Shown here: positions 18,346 to 29,200 of the stretch, in pieces
Layout: the number at the start of each line of letters is the position of its first letter
Numbering within the stretch: the stretch's first letter is position 1
Source of the DNA: Rhodocaloribacter litoris
GTDB taxonomy: Bacteria > Bacteroidota > Rhodothermia > Rhodothermales > ISCAR-4553
Assembly (NCBI RefSeq): GCF_011682235.2
Contig: NZ_CP076718.1
Location: forward strand, 62,001-126,000
Length of the DNA: 64,000 nucleotides
Direction: 5' to 3'
Made by a program: the position numbers and the translations under genes
Notes under the pieces: generated by a model
Seen by the model: only the letters and a program-made list of their open reading frames with translations
Told to the model about the DNA's origin: nothing
Database searches by the model: none

Positions 18346-20925
18346 TCAGCCTTCCCGCTCCCGGGGGGCGACGCTGCCCGCGATGCGAAACTTCGGCACC
18401 GTCTCGTCGGCCTGCACGACCGGGTGCCCGTTCACGAAGAGCGCCGCCTGCACCGGCTCGCCGGCCGGGAAGGCACCGTCGTAGCGGGGTGCGCGCGGGC
18501 CGGGCCCGTGGCCACCGGTCGCGTAGCGGATCTCCCACGGCAGCACGTCCCCGCCGAGCGGCGCCGCCCCGCCGAGCAGCCGGACGAGCCCACCCTCCCG
18601 CACGATGGCCAGCGCGTAGACGGCCGCCCGCGGTCGCCGCTCCGCCTGCACCAGCACGCTGGCGATGCCGGCGTCCGAAGATAAGGGGTTCGCCCCGACA
18701 AGCGAAACCCCTCCAATCGTCCCGAAAAACACATTCTCCCAGGCGTCCGGCACGACGGTCCCGTGCTCGTCCTGCAGCGCGGCGTGCACGAAGACCACGT
18801 CCTTGCCGTCGCGGGCGAAGGGGCGGCCGCCCTCGTCCACCCACACCGACAGGCGCACGGGCCGGCCGGGCGTCCGCACGGCGTGGCGGGCCGCAGGGCG
18901 CCCGTCGAGATAGCCGACGGCTTCGAGCAGGCCCGGCTCGAAGCGCTCCAAACGGAACGTGAAGGGCGGATGCGCCAGATGCGTCGAGAGGCGGTCGGCG
19001 TCCGGACGCTGCCGCGCCACGAGGCGGCCGCCCACCGAGAGGGCCACCTCGTCGCAGTTGCTGAACACCCGGACGTCGGTCGGCGAGTCGGGCGTCCAGT
19101 AGCTGGCGATGAACACCATCGGCCCGGAGGCCAGCCCGGGATACCGCTCGGCGGCATCCCGCTGGCTACGGAAGAAGTGGTAGGAGAACTTGGGCAGCCG
19201 GAACAGATCCATGCACCCGGAAGACTCGATGTCCGGCGCATAGCCCCGGTTGTAGTCGAACATCACCCAGAGGCCGTCGGCGAACGCGATCGTCTTGCGG
19301 TTGTCGTTGTGCGCCTCCTGGAAGTTGGTGGCCTGCTGGAGCAGCGCCCGCTCGCCGTGCCAGCGGAGTTGCCGGCTGTTGGCCTCGTCCGGCGCGAGAT
19401 CGGCCCAGGCCTCCTGGTTGAGCCCGGCATTCTGGGCGTAGTACTCCCAGTCGCCGTATTCGCTCACGACGCACGGCCGGTCGGTGACCTCGACGCAGCC
19501 GCCGTGCTGCCGGGCCTGGATGAAGACGTCGTACCCGTCCGTCCAGCCGCAGGTGTACATCTGATCCCCCGGGTATTCCTCGTGGGCGATGGCCTGGGTC
19601 TTCGCCACGAACTCGGGCGGCATCCACGTCTCGTTGAGCGAGACCTCCCACAGGATCACGCACGGGTGGTTGCGGTCCCGGCGAATGAGACGGCGGCAGT
19701 TTTCGTACTGGATCTCCGCGAAACGGGGGTCGTCCCGGTTGAAGTATTGCCAGCCGGGGATGCAGTTCATCACCACCAGCCCCAGCTCGTCGCAGGCCTC
19801 CATGAAGGACGGGTCGTGCGGATAATGCGAGAGGCGGATGTAGTCGAACCCGGCCTCTTTGATCTTCCGGGCGTCCCGGTACTGGGCCGCGTCCGGCACG
19901 GCATAACCGACGTAGGGATACTCCTGATGCCGGTTCGTCCCCCGCAGGAACATCTTCTCCCCGTTGATCCGGAACCCTTCGGCCGAGATCTCGATGCGCC
20001 GGATGCCGATGCGCGTCACTTCCTCGTCGACCACCGCGCCATGCTCGACCAGACGGGTGCGGAGGGTGTACCGGGATGGCGAACGCGGGCTCCAGAGCGC
20101 CGGCCCCAGCACCCGCAGCGTCCGGACGACCTCCGTATCCTGGCCGGGAGCCAGCGTGACGGGGTCGGAGGTGGCCCCGGCCACGACCGCCCCGGCTTCG
20201 TCCTCCAGCACGTATTCGACGACGAAGCGACGCTCCCCGGCGTCGTCGTTGCGTACGTGGACCTGCACCCACACCGAGGCCGCCTCCGGCGTCACCTCGG
20301 GATAGCGCACGAACACCCCTCCGCTGGCGGTCTTATCGGCCAGGATCGGATCGGTGATGTGCAGCGGATCCTTGACGATCAGGTGCACGTCCCGGTAGAT
20401 CCCGTGGTACAGGTTGAAGTCGAGCTGATGGAGCGGCTTCGGGCCGGTGATCGGGTTGTCGGTATTGTCGAGGCGAACGGTCAGGAGGTGCTCGTAGCCG
20501 GGCACGAGGCGGCCGGTGAGGTCGAAGCCGAAGGGCAGGTAGCCGCCCAGGTGCCGGCCGAGGTGCTCGCCGTCGAGCCAGACGTCGGCCACGTTCATGG
20601 CCCCGTCGAAGAGCAGGTAGACCTTCTTGCCGGCCGTCTCGGGTCCCATCACGAAGCGCTTTTCGTACCAGCACAGGCCCTGCCACTGGTAGGTCGGGCT
20701 GCCGGGCTCGCCCGTCACCAGGGCCTCGATGCGGGCGGTGTGCGGCAACGTGACGGGTTCCCAGGCCGCCCCGGCCGGATCCTCGCCCCGGAAGAAGCGC
20801 CAGTCCCGGTTGAAGGAGATGCGCGAGGGCCCGTGCTCCGCCGTCAGCAGACGCCCGGCGGAGGGAGCGAGCAACAGCGCGGCCCCGCCCGCGGCGGTGC
20901 TCTTCAGAAAGTCTCTGCGTCTCAT
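18346..20925 (-). CDS. Tat-exported GH2 glycosidase (beta-galactosidase type)
   Basis: 859 residues. The ATG at 20925 opens a twin-arginine signal (MRRRDFLKSTAAGGAALLLAP). The open frame continues upstream to 21738, but that part is antisense-like and overlaps the neighbour. The order is sugar-binding jelly roll (NRDWRFFRGEDP to VRLDNTDNP), Ig-like domain, TIM barrel and C-terminal Ig-like domains. The barrel carries acid/base Glu432 (EVSLNETWMP) and nucleophile Glu489 (VVSEYGDWEYY). GH2 in this form is beta-galactosidase or beta-glucuronidase; the galactan context favours the former. It lies 110 bases after the clan GH-A enzyme gene and 45 before the symporter gene. Confidence 0.88.
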   Translation of the reverse strand: MRRRDFLKSTAAGGAALLLAPSAGRLLTAEHGPSRISFNRDWRFFRGEDPAGAAWEPVTLPHTARIEALVTGEPGSPTYQWQGLCWYEKRFVMGPETAGKKVYLLFDGAMNVADVWLDGEHLGRHLGGYLPFGFDLTGRLVPGYEHLLTVRLDNTDNPITGPKPLHQLDFNLYHGIYRDVHLIVKDPLHITDPILADKTASGGVFVRYPEVTPEAASVWVQVHVRNDDAGERRFVVEYVLEDEAGAVVAGATSDPVTLAPGQDTEVVRTLRVLGPALWSPRSPSRYTLRTRLVEHGAVVDEEVTRIGIRRIEISAEGFRINGEKMFLRGTNRHQEYPYVGYAVPDAAQYRDARKIKEAGFDYIRLSHYPHDPSFMEACDELGLVVMNCIPGWQYFNRDDPRFAEIQYENCRRLIRRDRNHPCVILWEVSLNETWMPPEFVAKTQAIAHEEYPGDQMYTCGWTDGYDVFIQARQHGGCVEVTDRPCVVSEYGDWEYYAQNAGLNQEAWADLAPDEANSRQLRWHGERALLQQATNFQEAHNDNRKTIAFADGLWVMFDYNRGYAPDIESSGCMDLFRLPKFSYHFFRSQRDAAERYPGLASGPMVFIASYWTPDSPTDVRVFSNCDEVALSVGGRLVARQRPDADRLSTHLAHPPFTFRLERFEPGLLEAVGYLDGRPAARHAVRTPGRPVRLSVWVDEGGRPFARDGKDVVFVHAALQDEHGTVVPDAWENVFFGTIGGVSLVGANPLSSDAGIASVLVQAERRPRAAVYALAIVREGGLVRLLGGAAPLGGDVLPWEIRYATGGHGPGPRAPRYDGAFPAGEPVQAALFVNGHPVVQADETVPKFRIAGSVAPREREG

Positions 20926-21035
20926 CGGCCTGATGGGAAAAGCATGATCGGGATCGTGGGGATCGCCACCGCCGCACCGGTCGCGACCGGGTTCATGCGG
21001 ACCTCCGATGCGGTAAAGCGCCCCGCCGAGGCGGG

Positions 21036-23618
21036 TCATTCCAGGACGATCCGCTCGACGTCGAATCCCCGGGGTACCTCCCGCCCCGCGGCGTCGAACC
21101 AGGCGCCGTCGATGGCGAACTGGAGGCCGTCCAGGTTGCGGGGTTCCGGGGCATCGTCCGGCGTGGCGGCGTCGAACAGGTAGGGCAGGAACTGCGGGTA
21201 GGGGCGCGGCAGGAGGGCCAGCGGGGTGCGCCGCAGCGCGGCCAGCGGCACGGTGTACTCCTGCCAGGCTTCGGTGAGTTCGAGCACGGTCCCCCAGGCG
21301 GTGCCGTCCTGCTCCACGAGGGCCACCTCCAGCCGTCCCTCCGATGCGCCGGCCGCCCGTGCCCGGATGCGCAGCGTCCCCGTCCCCGGCGCCTCCGCCA
21401 GCCGGTGCCGCTGTGCGGGCGTCAGGAACGTGCGCAGGGCGAAATGTCCGGGCTCCGGCGCCAGGCTCTCGACGACGACGCGGAGCGCCGGGCGGTCCGG
21501 CGCGGTGCCTTCGGAAGGCTCCAGGCGGTAGCGCACGTAGTTCCAGAACGCCGGCGCAAGCAGGTGGTCGCGGTCGCGCCGGGCGTCGAAGAGCACCACC
21601 GGGGCGTCTGGCGAGACGACCGGCACGTCCCACGTTGCGCGCCCGGTGAAATCCCACTGGAAGGGATGCCCCGCATCGCCGCCGGGGAAGGTGTGGGTTC
21701 CGTCGCGGCCGAAGACCACGATACGGTAGGAGAGCCATCCCGGCGTGAGGTGCCCGGCAGGGAGCGTGGCCGCGAACGTGAAGCCGTCACCCGGCGTCAT
21801 CCGCAGGGGGCGCGGGCGCCGGAAGCCGCCTCCGGGCGTCCCGGCAAGGAGCCACACCGAATCCGGCGGCGCCGCCGTCACCACGTCGGCCTGCACGGTG
21901 AAGGGCCGCCCCGCCGTCACGGCCTCCGGCGGGGTGTGCCGCACCACCGGCGGCCCCGGCGACGGCGGCGGGACGAAGAAGGTGGCATCGACGGCGGGCA
22001 CCTCCACACCCGGTCGAGCCAGCACGTACACCCCCGGCCGGACGACGAACGCCCCGTCCCGCACGGCCGGGCGGTGCACATTCCCCGCATCGACCGGCTC
22101 CACGGTGAAGGCCGGCCCCAGATCCGGCAGCGCCACCCGCATGCGACGATCCCGCCAGAGCACCCGCGCCACCGGACGCCGCAGGCTCGGGCGGCTGAAC
22201 GGGTCCTCCACCCAGGCGACGTCCGGGTAGACCTCCAGCCGCCAGAGGCCCTCGCCCAGCCGGTCCAGGAAGTAGGCGCCGGTGCCCGCATACGTCACCA
22301 CGGGCGAGGAGCCGACCCCCGCCACGTGCCGGAGCGCCGCCGGCGCCGGCGGGATGGTCTGCGTGTCGTTCGAATGGTAAAAGACCGTGTCCGCTACCAG
22401 CTCGCTCAGGTCGTCTTCGTAGCGGACGCGGAACGGGCCGAAGGTACTCGTTTCGGGGTACGTACCGAACGCGGCCCCGCGCGGGGTGCGGCGGAACACC
22501 TCCCCGGCGATCATGAAGCCGATGGCCCGGCCCGGCGTGTAGACCAGGTTCAGGAAATGGGTCTGGTAATCCGTGTTCGCCCAGGCAAACGCCAGCGGGT
22601 CGTAGGCGAACTGCGTGGCCCACTGGAACCCGGCTTCCCGGAAGCTGCGGGCCATGGCCGGATACAGGTACGACCCCGCCACGTCCGCCGCGTCGAACTC
22701 GTACACCATGCGGGCCTTGTTCCGGCAGTCCGGGAAGTCCGCGAACGGGAGCGGATAGTGATCCACGTTGGGCAGCATGTTCCCCCCCACGGCGGCGCCC
22801 CGGACGAGCCCCGTCGGGTACCACTGCACGCTGACGCCGTCGATGCGGGCGGCGCAGACAGCCCGGCCGTGGGCGTCGGTGTAGCCCTGGCTGATGTTGT
22901 AGAAGATCGGCTTGCGGAAGCCGGCTTCGCGCAGGGCGTCGGCCAGCGTGTCGATGAAGCGGGTCGTCTCCTCCGCACCCCCCGGGTGGCTCGGCTCGTT
23001 GAACAACTCCACGGCGATGATGGCGGGATCGTCGCGATAGCTGTAGCCGGTGTACGGGTTGACGTGTGCGATGAACTGCCGGAGGTAGTTGACCTGCGCC
23101 CGCCGGGCCTCGGGGTCGGTCGTCATCTCCCCTTTGGAATAGTAGTCCGAGATGCCGCCGGTGCCGGGATCCGGCTCGGGATACCCGGCCCCCCACCAGG
23201 CGATCGGCGTCAGGATGGTCCGGATGCCGCGCTCGGCCAGCCGGGCCAGCAGGTAGTCCAGCAGGTCCAGGTGGTCGTTCTCGATCAGGTTGCCGTGCCG
23301 GTCGGTGATCTGGCGATCCCAGACGTGGATGCGGTAAGCGTCGAGGCCCAGGCGGGCGAAGTGGGCCACGTCCTGGTCGATGGCCCGCTTGCGGTCGGCA
23401 CCGACGTAGCCCAGGGCACGGTAGCCATGGGCAAACGGCACCCCGTAGTTCACCCCGAAGAGCGCGACCTCCTCCCCGGTGCTACGCCACCGCATCACCC
23501 CCGTCTCATCGACGAAAACCGGTCCTTCCTGCCCCGATGCCTCGCCAACGGGCATGACCAGCCAGGCCAGGAGCAGGGCGACAAGCCCCCTCGTTCGAAC
23601 GGTTACGGGCATCATCAT
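21036..23618 (-). CDS. Secreted clan GH-A glycosidase, candidate GH147-like beta-galactosidase
   Basis: 860 residues from the first of three consecutive ATGs (23618), followed by a signal peptide (LVALLLAWLVMPVGEASGQ). The catalytic barrel covers about 30-400: ALFGVNYGVPFAHGYRALG, GLDAYRIHVWDRQITD, the acid/base Glu208 in VELFNEPSHPG and the nucleophile Glu307 in MVYEFDAADV. Two to three beta-sandwich domains follow, including a carbohydrate-binding-like C-terminus (LDGLQFAIDGAWFD). The NEP and late Glu motifs place it in clan GH-A. The FGVNYxxPFAHxYRALG opening resembles proteins I associate with family GH147, beta-galactosidases of pectic-galactan loci; that is from memory and unverified. 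GH5 or GH35-like activity is the alternative. Confidence 0.75.
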   Translation of the reverse strand: MMMPVTVRTRGLVALLLAWLVMPVGEASGQEGPVFVDETGVMRWRSTGEEVALFGVNYGVPFAHGYRALGYVGADRKRAIDQDVAHFARLGLDAYRIHVWDRQITDRHGNLIENDHLDLLDYLLARLAERGIRTILTPIAWWGAGYPEPDPGTGGISDYYSKGEMTTDPEARRAQVNYLRQFIAHVNPYTGYSYRDDPAIIAVELFNEPSHPGGAEETTRFIDTLADALREAGFRKPIFYNISQGYTDAHGRAVCAARIDGVSVQWYPTGLVRGAAVGGNMLPNVDHYPLPFADFPDCRNKARMVYEFDAADVAGSYLYPAMARSFREAGFQWATQFAYDPLAFAWANTDYQTHFLNLVYTPGRAIGFMIAGEVFRRTPRGAAFGTYPETSTFGPFRVRYEDDLSELVADTVFYHSNDTQTIPPAPAALRHVAGVGSSPVVTYAGTGAYFLDRLGEGLWRLEVYPDVAWVEDPFSRPSLRRPVARVLWRDRRMRVALPDLGPAFTVEPVDAGNVHRPAVRDGAFVVRPGVYVLARPGVEVPAVDATFFVPPPSPGPPVVRHTPPEAVTAGRPFTVQADVVTAAPPDSVWLLAGTPGGGFRRPRPLRMTPGDGFTFAATLPAGHLTPGWLSYRIVVFGRDGTHTFPGGDAGHPFQWDFTGRATWDVPVVSPDAPVVLFDARRDRDHLLAPAFWNYVRYRLEPSEGTAPDRPALRVVVESLAPEPGHFALRTFLTPAQRHRLAEAPGTGTLRIRARAAGASEGRLEVALVEQDGTAWGTVLELTEAWQEYTVPLAALRRTPLALLPRPYPQFLPYLFDAATPDDAPEPRNLDGLQFAIDGAWFDAAGREVPRGFDVERIVLE

Positions 23619-23773
23619 GCGAACGGATGTGGGATGACGGCACACGCCGGGGCTGCTCGGCCGCCGTGCCCGGCGCTTATGGCGAGGCGGGACCGCCGGC
23701 GCCGGTGAGGCCATGCCTCCCGCCTGCCGCGCCCCGCCTCGACCCCGCCAGTTTCATGAAAGACGGCTGCCGG

Positions 23774-24691
23774 CTAGCGGACGATCAGCATCTGCCGGGT
23801 CACGGCGTGACCGCCCGTGCCCAGCGCCAACCGATAGAAATACAGGCCGGGCGGCAGCAGGCGGCCGGCTTCATCCCGGCCGTCCCAGCGGGCCGCATGC
23901 GGGCCCACCGGCTGCACGGCCTCCACGAGCGTACGCACGCGCCGTCCGAGCAGGTCGAACACCTCCAGCCGCACGGCACCGGGACGGTTCAGGCGATAGT
24001 CGATGTGCGTGGTCGTCCCGGCCACGAACGGGTTCGGGGCGTTCTGTGCCAGCTCGAAGAGCGCCGGGGTCTCCCCCTCGATGGCCGTGCTCACCGCGCG
24101 GAACAGGCGGACGTTGTCCACCTCGGCCCAGCTGTTATCGCCACTCGTGTCGGGGTCGTCATCGCCGTTCGTGTTGTCCACGGCCACGCCCAGCCGGTGC
24201 CCGATGGCCTCGGGCACGTCGTCAGCCGAGAAGGAAGCGGTGATCTCCACCATGGGCTCGCTGATGCCCTCGAAATCCCAGGTGGTGGTGGCAACCGGGA
24301 CGCGCGTGCCGTTGTCATCGTAGTAGAGGATGACGTCGAAGGTGGTGGCCTGCCAGCTGCTCCGCGCATCCACGTGCAGCGTGTAGGTCTCCCCGGCCGC
24401 GATGACATGCTCGGTCAGTTGCCAGAGCTGGGGGTCGAAGTTGGCCAGCCAGGCCGCGCAGACCCCGTCGGTGGCGTTGGCATTGTCCGAGACGCCCGAG
24501 TCGACCGGGGGGGTGTCCATGCTCCAGCCGGGCACGTCGATGAAGTTCGTCACCCGGATGCACGGCGTGTTGCCGTTCGGGTCGAGTTCGAAGCTAGGGT
24601 TGATGAGCGTGATGGCTTCCTGGGCGTGGGCGCCGGCCGCCCACACGCCCGGCAGGAGCAACAGGACGAACGTTCGTAGCAGTGTCTTCAT
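23774..24691 (-). CDS. Secreted surface protein with T9SS sorting domain, candidate glycan binder
   Basis: 305 residues: a signal peptide (MKTLLRTFVLLLLPGVWAAGAHA), a beta-sandwich region at about 25-200 beginning ITLINPSFELDPNG with acidic D-rich turns (NTNGDDDPDTSGDNSWAEVDNVRLF), and a C-terminal T9SS-type domain (FELAQNAPNPFVAGTTTHIDYRL, VFDLLGRRVRTL, GLYFYRLALG, ending QMLIVR). The NPSFE start and the WAEVDNVRL end are typical of galactose-binding-like modules. It occupies the place right after susD where SusE/F-like surface glycan-binding proteins are found, 46 bases downstream. Binding to galactan is inferred from position only. Confidence 0.75.
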   Translation of the reverse strand: MKTLLRTFVLLLLPGVWAAGAHAQEAITLINPSFELDPNGNTPCIRVTNFIDVPGWSMDTPPVDSGVSDNANATDGVCAAWLANFDPQLWQLTEHVIAAGETYTLHVDARSSWQATTFDVILYYDDNGTRVPVATTTWDFEGISEPMVEITASFSADDVPEAIGHRLGVAVDNTNGDDDPDTSGDNSWAEVDNVRLFRAVSTAIEGETPALFELAQNAPNPFVAGTTTHIDYRLNRPGAVRLEVFDLLGRRVRTLVEAVQPVGPHAARWDGRDEAGRLLPPGLYFYRLALGTGGHAVTRQMLIVR

Positions 24692-24736
24692 GGCATCCTC
24701 CGCATGGCATGCGTCTGGTTCGGGGGACAGAGGGGG

Positions 24737-26254
24737 TCAGTAGCCGGGGTTCTGCTCGATCACGCCGCCCCCCTGGTCGATGACCTCCTGTGGGATGGGG
24801 AACAGCACGTGGTGCGGCCCGGCGCTGGCACCCGCCGGCGCGTATTCGATGAACTTGCCGTGGCGGATCAGATCCTGCCGCCGGACCCCCTCGGCGTAGA
24901 GCTCGCGTCCCCGCTCCTGCAGGATAGCCTCCCGGAACTGCGCCTGCGTCATGCCACTCCAGGGTGCCAGCCCGGCGCGGGCCCGCACCTGGTTGACGTA
25001 CTCGTAGGCCTCATCCGGGCCGCGCTGCTCGTTGATGGCCTCGGCCAGCGAGAGCAACGTCTCGGCGTAGCGAAAGACCGGCATGTCAAAGCCGTAACCG
25101 GGCCCATCCCCCTGGATGTCGGTGAACTTGAGCGGGATGGCCCCGCGCATACCGTTGTTGCGAGTCCGCACGGCGCCGGAGGTGGTCACGTAGCTATCGG
25201 CGATGGTATGGAGCCGCTCGTCGCCGGGCTCGAAGAGGTCGTAGAACTCCCAGGGCATCCAGAAACCGTACCACCCCGGCCCCCGCGTGATGGTCTTGCC
25301 CGAAGGCAGGGTCGTCGAGGCAAAGTTCGGCGGGATGATCTCCTGCGGCCAGTAGTTCTGCGAGGCTTCGTTGGCCGGGACGGCGTAGATGATTTCGTTG
25401 TTCTGCTCGACGTTGAACACGTCCGGGTAGTAGGGCATCAGCGAGTAGCCCATCGCCATGATGTCGCGGGCCACCTGTTCGGCTTTGGCCCACTGCTTCT
25501 CGTGCATGTAGAGGCGCAGCAGTACCATGCGCACGGCGCCCTTGCTCACCCGTCCCCAGTTGGCCGCATCGCCGTTGTAGCGGTCGGGTAGATCGGGCAG
25601 GGCCTCCAGCAGGTCCTGCTCGATGGCGGCCACGTACTCCTCTTTCGACGGGCGCGGGGTGATGGTGGGATCATGCAACGTCGCCGGGTCCAGCTTCACG
25701 TTCACCGGGCCGAAGAAGTCGTAGAGGATGTACATGAGCCAGCCGCGCAGCGCCTTCGCCTCGGCGATGTAGCGTGCCTTGACCTCGGGCGGCACGGGCG
25801 CGTCCGACTTCTGGATCTTGTCGATGACGTCGGTGGCCCGGGCCACGTAGCGGATCTTGGCGTAGGTGGGCCCGTTGCCGCCGTTGAACGTAGTCGGCCC
25901 CCATTCGAAGAAGTCGAACGTGGTGCTCCAGGGACTGAACAGCTCGTCCGTGGGGGTCATGCTCCGGATCAGGTACGTCTTCGGGTCGTGGTTGTAGAGC
26001 GCGGCATACCACACCCCGGCGCCCTGGTCGGTCGTTCCCCAGTCGGTCATGAAGGGGTTGTAGAGAGCGGCCACGGCGGTCCGGAAATCCGCCTCCGAGG
26101 AGAAGAACGTCTCCGGGGTCAGGTCGCCGAACACCTCCGGTTCGAGCAGGTCCGAGCATCCTGCCAGCGGGAGCAGGAGCAGACCGGAGAGCGCGAGCAG
26201 CACCGCGCAACGGGAGCAAGCCGCCGATACGGGCGACACGGGAAGGTTTTTCAT
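24737..26254 (-). CDS. susD: SusD/RagB family surface glycan-binding lipoprotein
   Basis: 505 residues. A lipoprotein signal ends in LLPLAGCSD (lipobox Cys near residue 33), followed by LLEPEVFGDLTPETFFSSEADF, the classic SusD N-terminus. Alpha-helical TPR-like segments and the C-terminal block LSLAEAINEQRGPDEAYEYVNQVRARAGL (here given in part) and FREAILQERGRELYAEGVRRQDLIRHG are diagnostic. SusD caps its SusC partner at the outer membrane and delivers oligosaccharides. It follows susC by 15 bases. The ligand is inferred to be galacto-oligosaccharide from the locus. Confidence 0.95.
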   Translation of the reverse strand: MKNLPVSPVSAACSRCAVLLALSGLLLLPLAGCSDLLEPEVFGDLTPETFFSSEADFRTAVAALYNPFMTDWGTTDQGAGVWYAALYNHDPKTYLIRSMTPTDELFSPWSTTFDFFEWGPTTFNGGNGPTYAKIRYVARATDVIDKIQKSDAPVPPEVKARYIAEAKALRGWLMYILYDFFGPVNVKLDPATLHDPTITPRPSKEEYVAAIEQDLLEALPDLPDRYNGDAANWGRVSKGAVRMVLLRLYMHEKQWAKAEQVARDIMAMGYSLMPYYPDVFNVEQNNEIIYAVPANEASQNYWPQEIIPPNFASTTLPSGKTITRGPGWYGFWMPWEFYDLFEPGDERLHTIADSYVTTSGAVRTRNNGMRGAIPLKFTDIQGDGPGYGFDMPVFRYAETLLSLAEAINEQRGPDEAYEYVNQVRARAGLAPWSGMTQAQFREAILQERGRELYAEGVRRQDLIRHGKFIEYAPAGASAGPHHVLFPIPQEVIDQGGGVIEQNPGY

Positions 26255-26269
26255 GGTCCTTCGATGGCG

Positions 26270-29200
26270 CTAAAAGTTGAGCTCCAGCCCGAACGTCGTC
26301 GTATAGGCCTTCGGGTAGGGGTTCGGTTCGGTAAACTCCGGATCGAAGCCCGGATAGCTCGTGAAGACGGCCAGGTCCTGCACCGTCACGAACAGCCGGG
26401 CCGATTGCAGCGGGCTGCCCGTCCCCAGCAGCCGGCCCGGCACCGTATAGCCGAGCGACACGTTGCGGAGCCGGAGAAAGCCCGCATCCTTCAGGTTGAA
26501 GTCGTGGTTGCCGGTCGGATTCTGCGTGTTGTAGGGGTTGGTTGCAATGCCGGGAAAGGTGCCGTCCGGGTTCGTCGAGGACCAGACGTCCCGGGCATAG
26601 ATGGTCGTGTTCTCCGGGTTGGTGGGCTGGGAGATCACGAAGGTGTTGGGCGCGAAGTTGTTGTTCCGCTTGTAGCCCAGGTTGCCGTAGAGGTAGACGT
26701 TGAGGTCGAAGCCGCCCAGCGTGAAGGTGTTGTTGAAGCCGACGACCCAGCGCGGCGCGGCATTGCCCAGGATGACCACGTCCTGCTCGTCGAGGACGCC
26801 GTCCCCGTTCTGATCGACGTAGCGGAGGTTGCCCACGTTGGCGTTCGGCATGTGGGCCGGGCGGTCGGTCTCGCTCCGGATGATGCCGTCGGTCTGCCAG
26901 CCGTAGATGGCATCGAGCGGGTCGTTCTCGCCGATATAGGGAGCCAGCGGCACCTGCGGGTTCCGCTCGACCCAGAAGCTCTTGTAGTGCGAGACGCTCA
27001 CGTCGGTCTCCCACGCGAACCGCCCTGCCTCGACGTTCCGCGTGTGCAGCTCGATCTCGAAGCCGCGGCTGCGGGTGGCGCCCACGTTGTCCGCCACCCG
27101 CCCGACGGCGTTGTTCGACGGCAGCGGGTTGAAGTCGAGCAGGTCCCGCGCCGTCTTGACGAAGTAGTCGACCGAACCGCGGACGCGGTTGGCCCAGAGG
27201 CCGAAGTCCACCCCCACGTTGAAGGTCGAGACCGTCTCCCAGCGGAGGTCCGGGTTGGCCACCTGCGAGAGGGCCACGCCGTTGTAGAGCGTATTACCGA
27301 TCAGGAAGGGGTAGCCCGGACTGTAGAGCTGCAGGGCATTGCCGCTGAGGATGCTCTCGTTGCCGGCCTGCCCGTAGCCGGCCCGCACCTTGAGCTGCGT
27401 CACGGCCGCCACGTCCCGCAGGAACGCCTCGTCCGAGACAATCCAGGCCGCCGAGATGCCGGGGAAGAAACCCCACTGGTGGTTCTCGGCGAAGATGCTG
27501 GAGCCGTCCCGCCGGGCCACCAGGGAGAGGATGTACCGGTCGTGCAGGCTGTAGTTCAGCCGGGCGAACTGCGAGAGCTTCGTCCGCGCGGTCTTCCACG
27601 AGCCGATGCGGTTCTGCAGCAACTCGGTCGAGACACCCAGGTTGTTGTAGGAGAAAGCATCGGTGAAGAAGCCCACGCCCTGCATCGAGGACCCTTCCGT
27701 CAGCGCCCGGTAATAACCCGCCCCGCCGACGACGGTCAGGCTGCTGGGGCCAAACTGGTTCGTGTAGGTGAGGTACGTCTCGGCGCTGTAGTTCTCGACG
27801 GTCGACTCGCTCTTCTGCGCCATCCCTTCCGGGAACTGCGCGTTGTTCGTGGTGCGTGGCAGGTAGAACCCCCGCACCGTCGACTCGCTCTGTGCCTGCC
27901 CGACGACGTTCAGCCGCAGCTGATCCGTCAGGTCTACCTCGACGGTCGGGGTGGCGAAAAGGCTCGTCGTCCGGCTCCGGTCGTCGATGGCCAGAAACGC
28001 CGCCGGGTTCATGATGAGCCGGTTGAAGGTAGAGGCGTATTCTCCGTTCTCCTCGAAGACCGGCACGGTGGGCGAATAGGCCATCGCCGCCTGGATCATG
28101 TTGAATTTCTCCTGCCCGCCCGAGTTGGCCCCCGTCGAGGCATTGTTGCCTTCCAGCCGGCTGGCGGACATGCGCAGGCGCAGGCGCACCCGATCCGAGA
28201 CGGTCTGGTCCAGATTGACGCGGCCGCTGTAGCGCCTCAGCCCCGAGTTTTTGAGGACGGCGTCGTTGTCTTGAAGGTTGAACGAGACGTAGGCGGTCGT
28301 CGTGGCCGAGCCCCCGCTCAGGGACAGGTTGTGCTCGTGGATGTGACCGTTCTCGGTGATCAGCCCCAGCCAGTCCGTCCCCTCACCGGCCGCCTGCATC
28401 TCCTGCTCGGTAAAGAGCGGGATGTAGGGCGAGACGCTGTTCGGGTCGGTCGTGCCGTAGGGAGCGATGCGGTTTTCAAACAGGTACCGCTCGTAGGCCA
28501 GCCGGTTTTGCTCCTGCATGAACTGCCGGGCGTTCATCAGGGGGAAGTAGTCGTAGGGCGTCTGCGCCGAGAAGCTGCCGCGGTAGTTGACCCGCAGGCG
28601 GCCGGCCCGCCCGCTCCGGGTGGTGATCAGCACGACGCCGTTGGCGGCCGCCGAGCCGTAGATGGCCGCCGCGCTGGCGTCCTTGAGCACCGTCACCGAG
28701 GCGATGTCTTCCGGGTTGAGGAAGCTGAGCGGATCCCGGTCGATGCCGCCATAGAACCCCAGGTCGGTATCATCGAGCCCCGGCACGGAGGAGGTGTACT
28801 CGGTCACGGGCACCCCGTCGATGACGTAGAGCGGGGTGTTGTTGCCGCGCGGCGAGATGGCGCCCCGGATGTTGACCGAGACGCCGCCGCCCGGCTGGGC
28901 CGAGCGCGTCTGCAGGTTCAGGCCGGGCGCCCGCCCCTGCAGGAGCTGGTTGACCGTGGTGGTGCCCACGGGTTCGAGCCGCTCCACGTCCACCGTCGTG
29001 ACGGCGCCGCTGAGGTTGCGCTCCCGCTGCGCGACGTACCCGACCACCACGATGTTCTCCAGCACCTGCACGTCCGGCACGAGCGCCACGTCGATCACCT
29101 CGCGCCCGTCGACGGGGACGAGCTGCGTCACGTACCCGACGAAGGAGAAAACGAGGGTGTCCCGCCCGGCCGGCACCTGCAGGCGGTACGTTCCGTCCAC

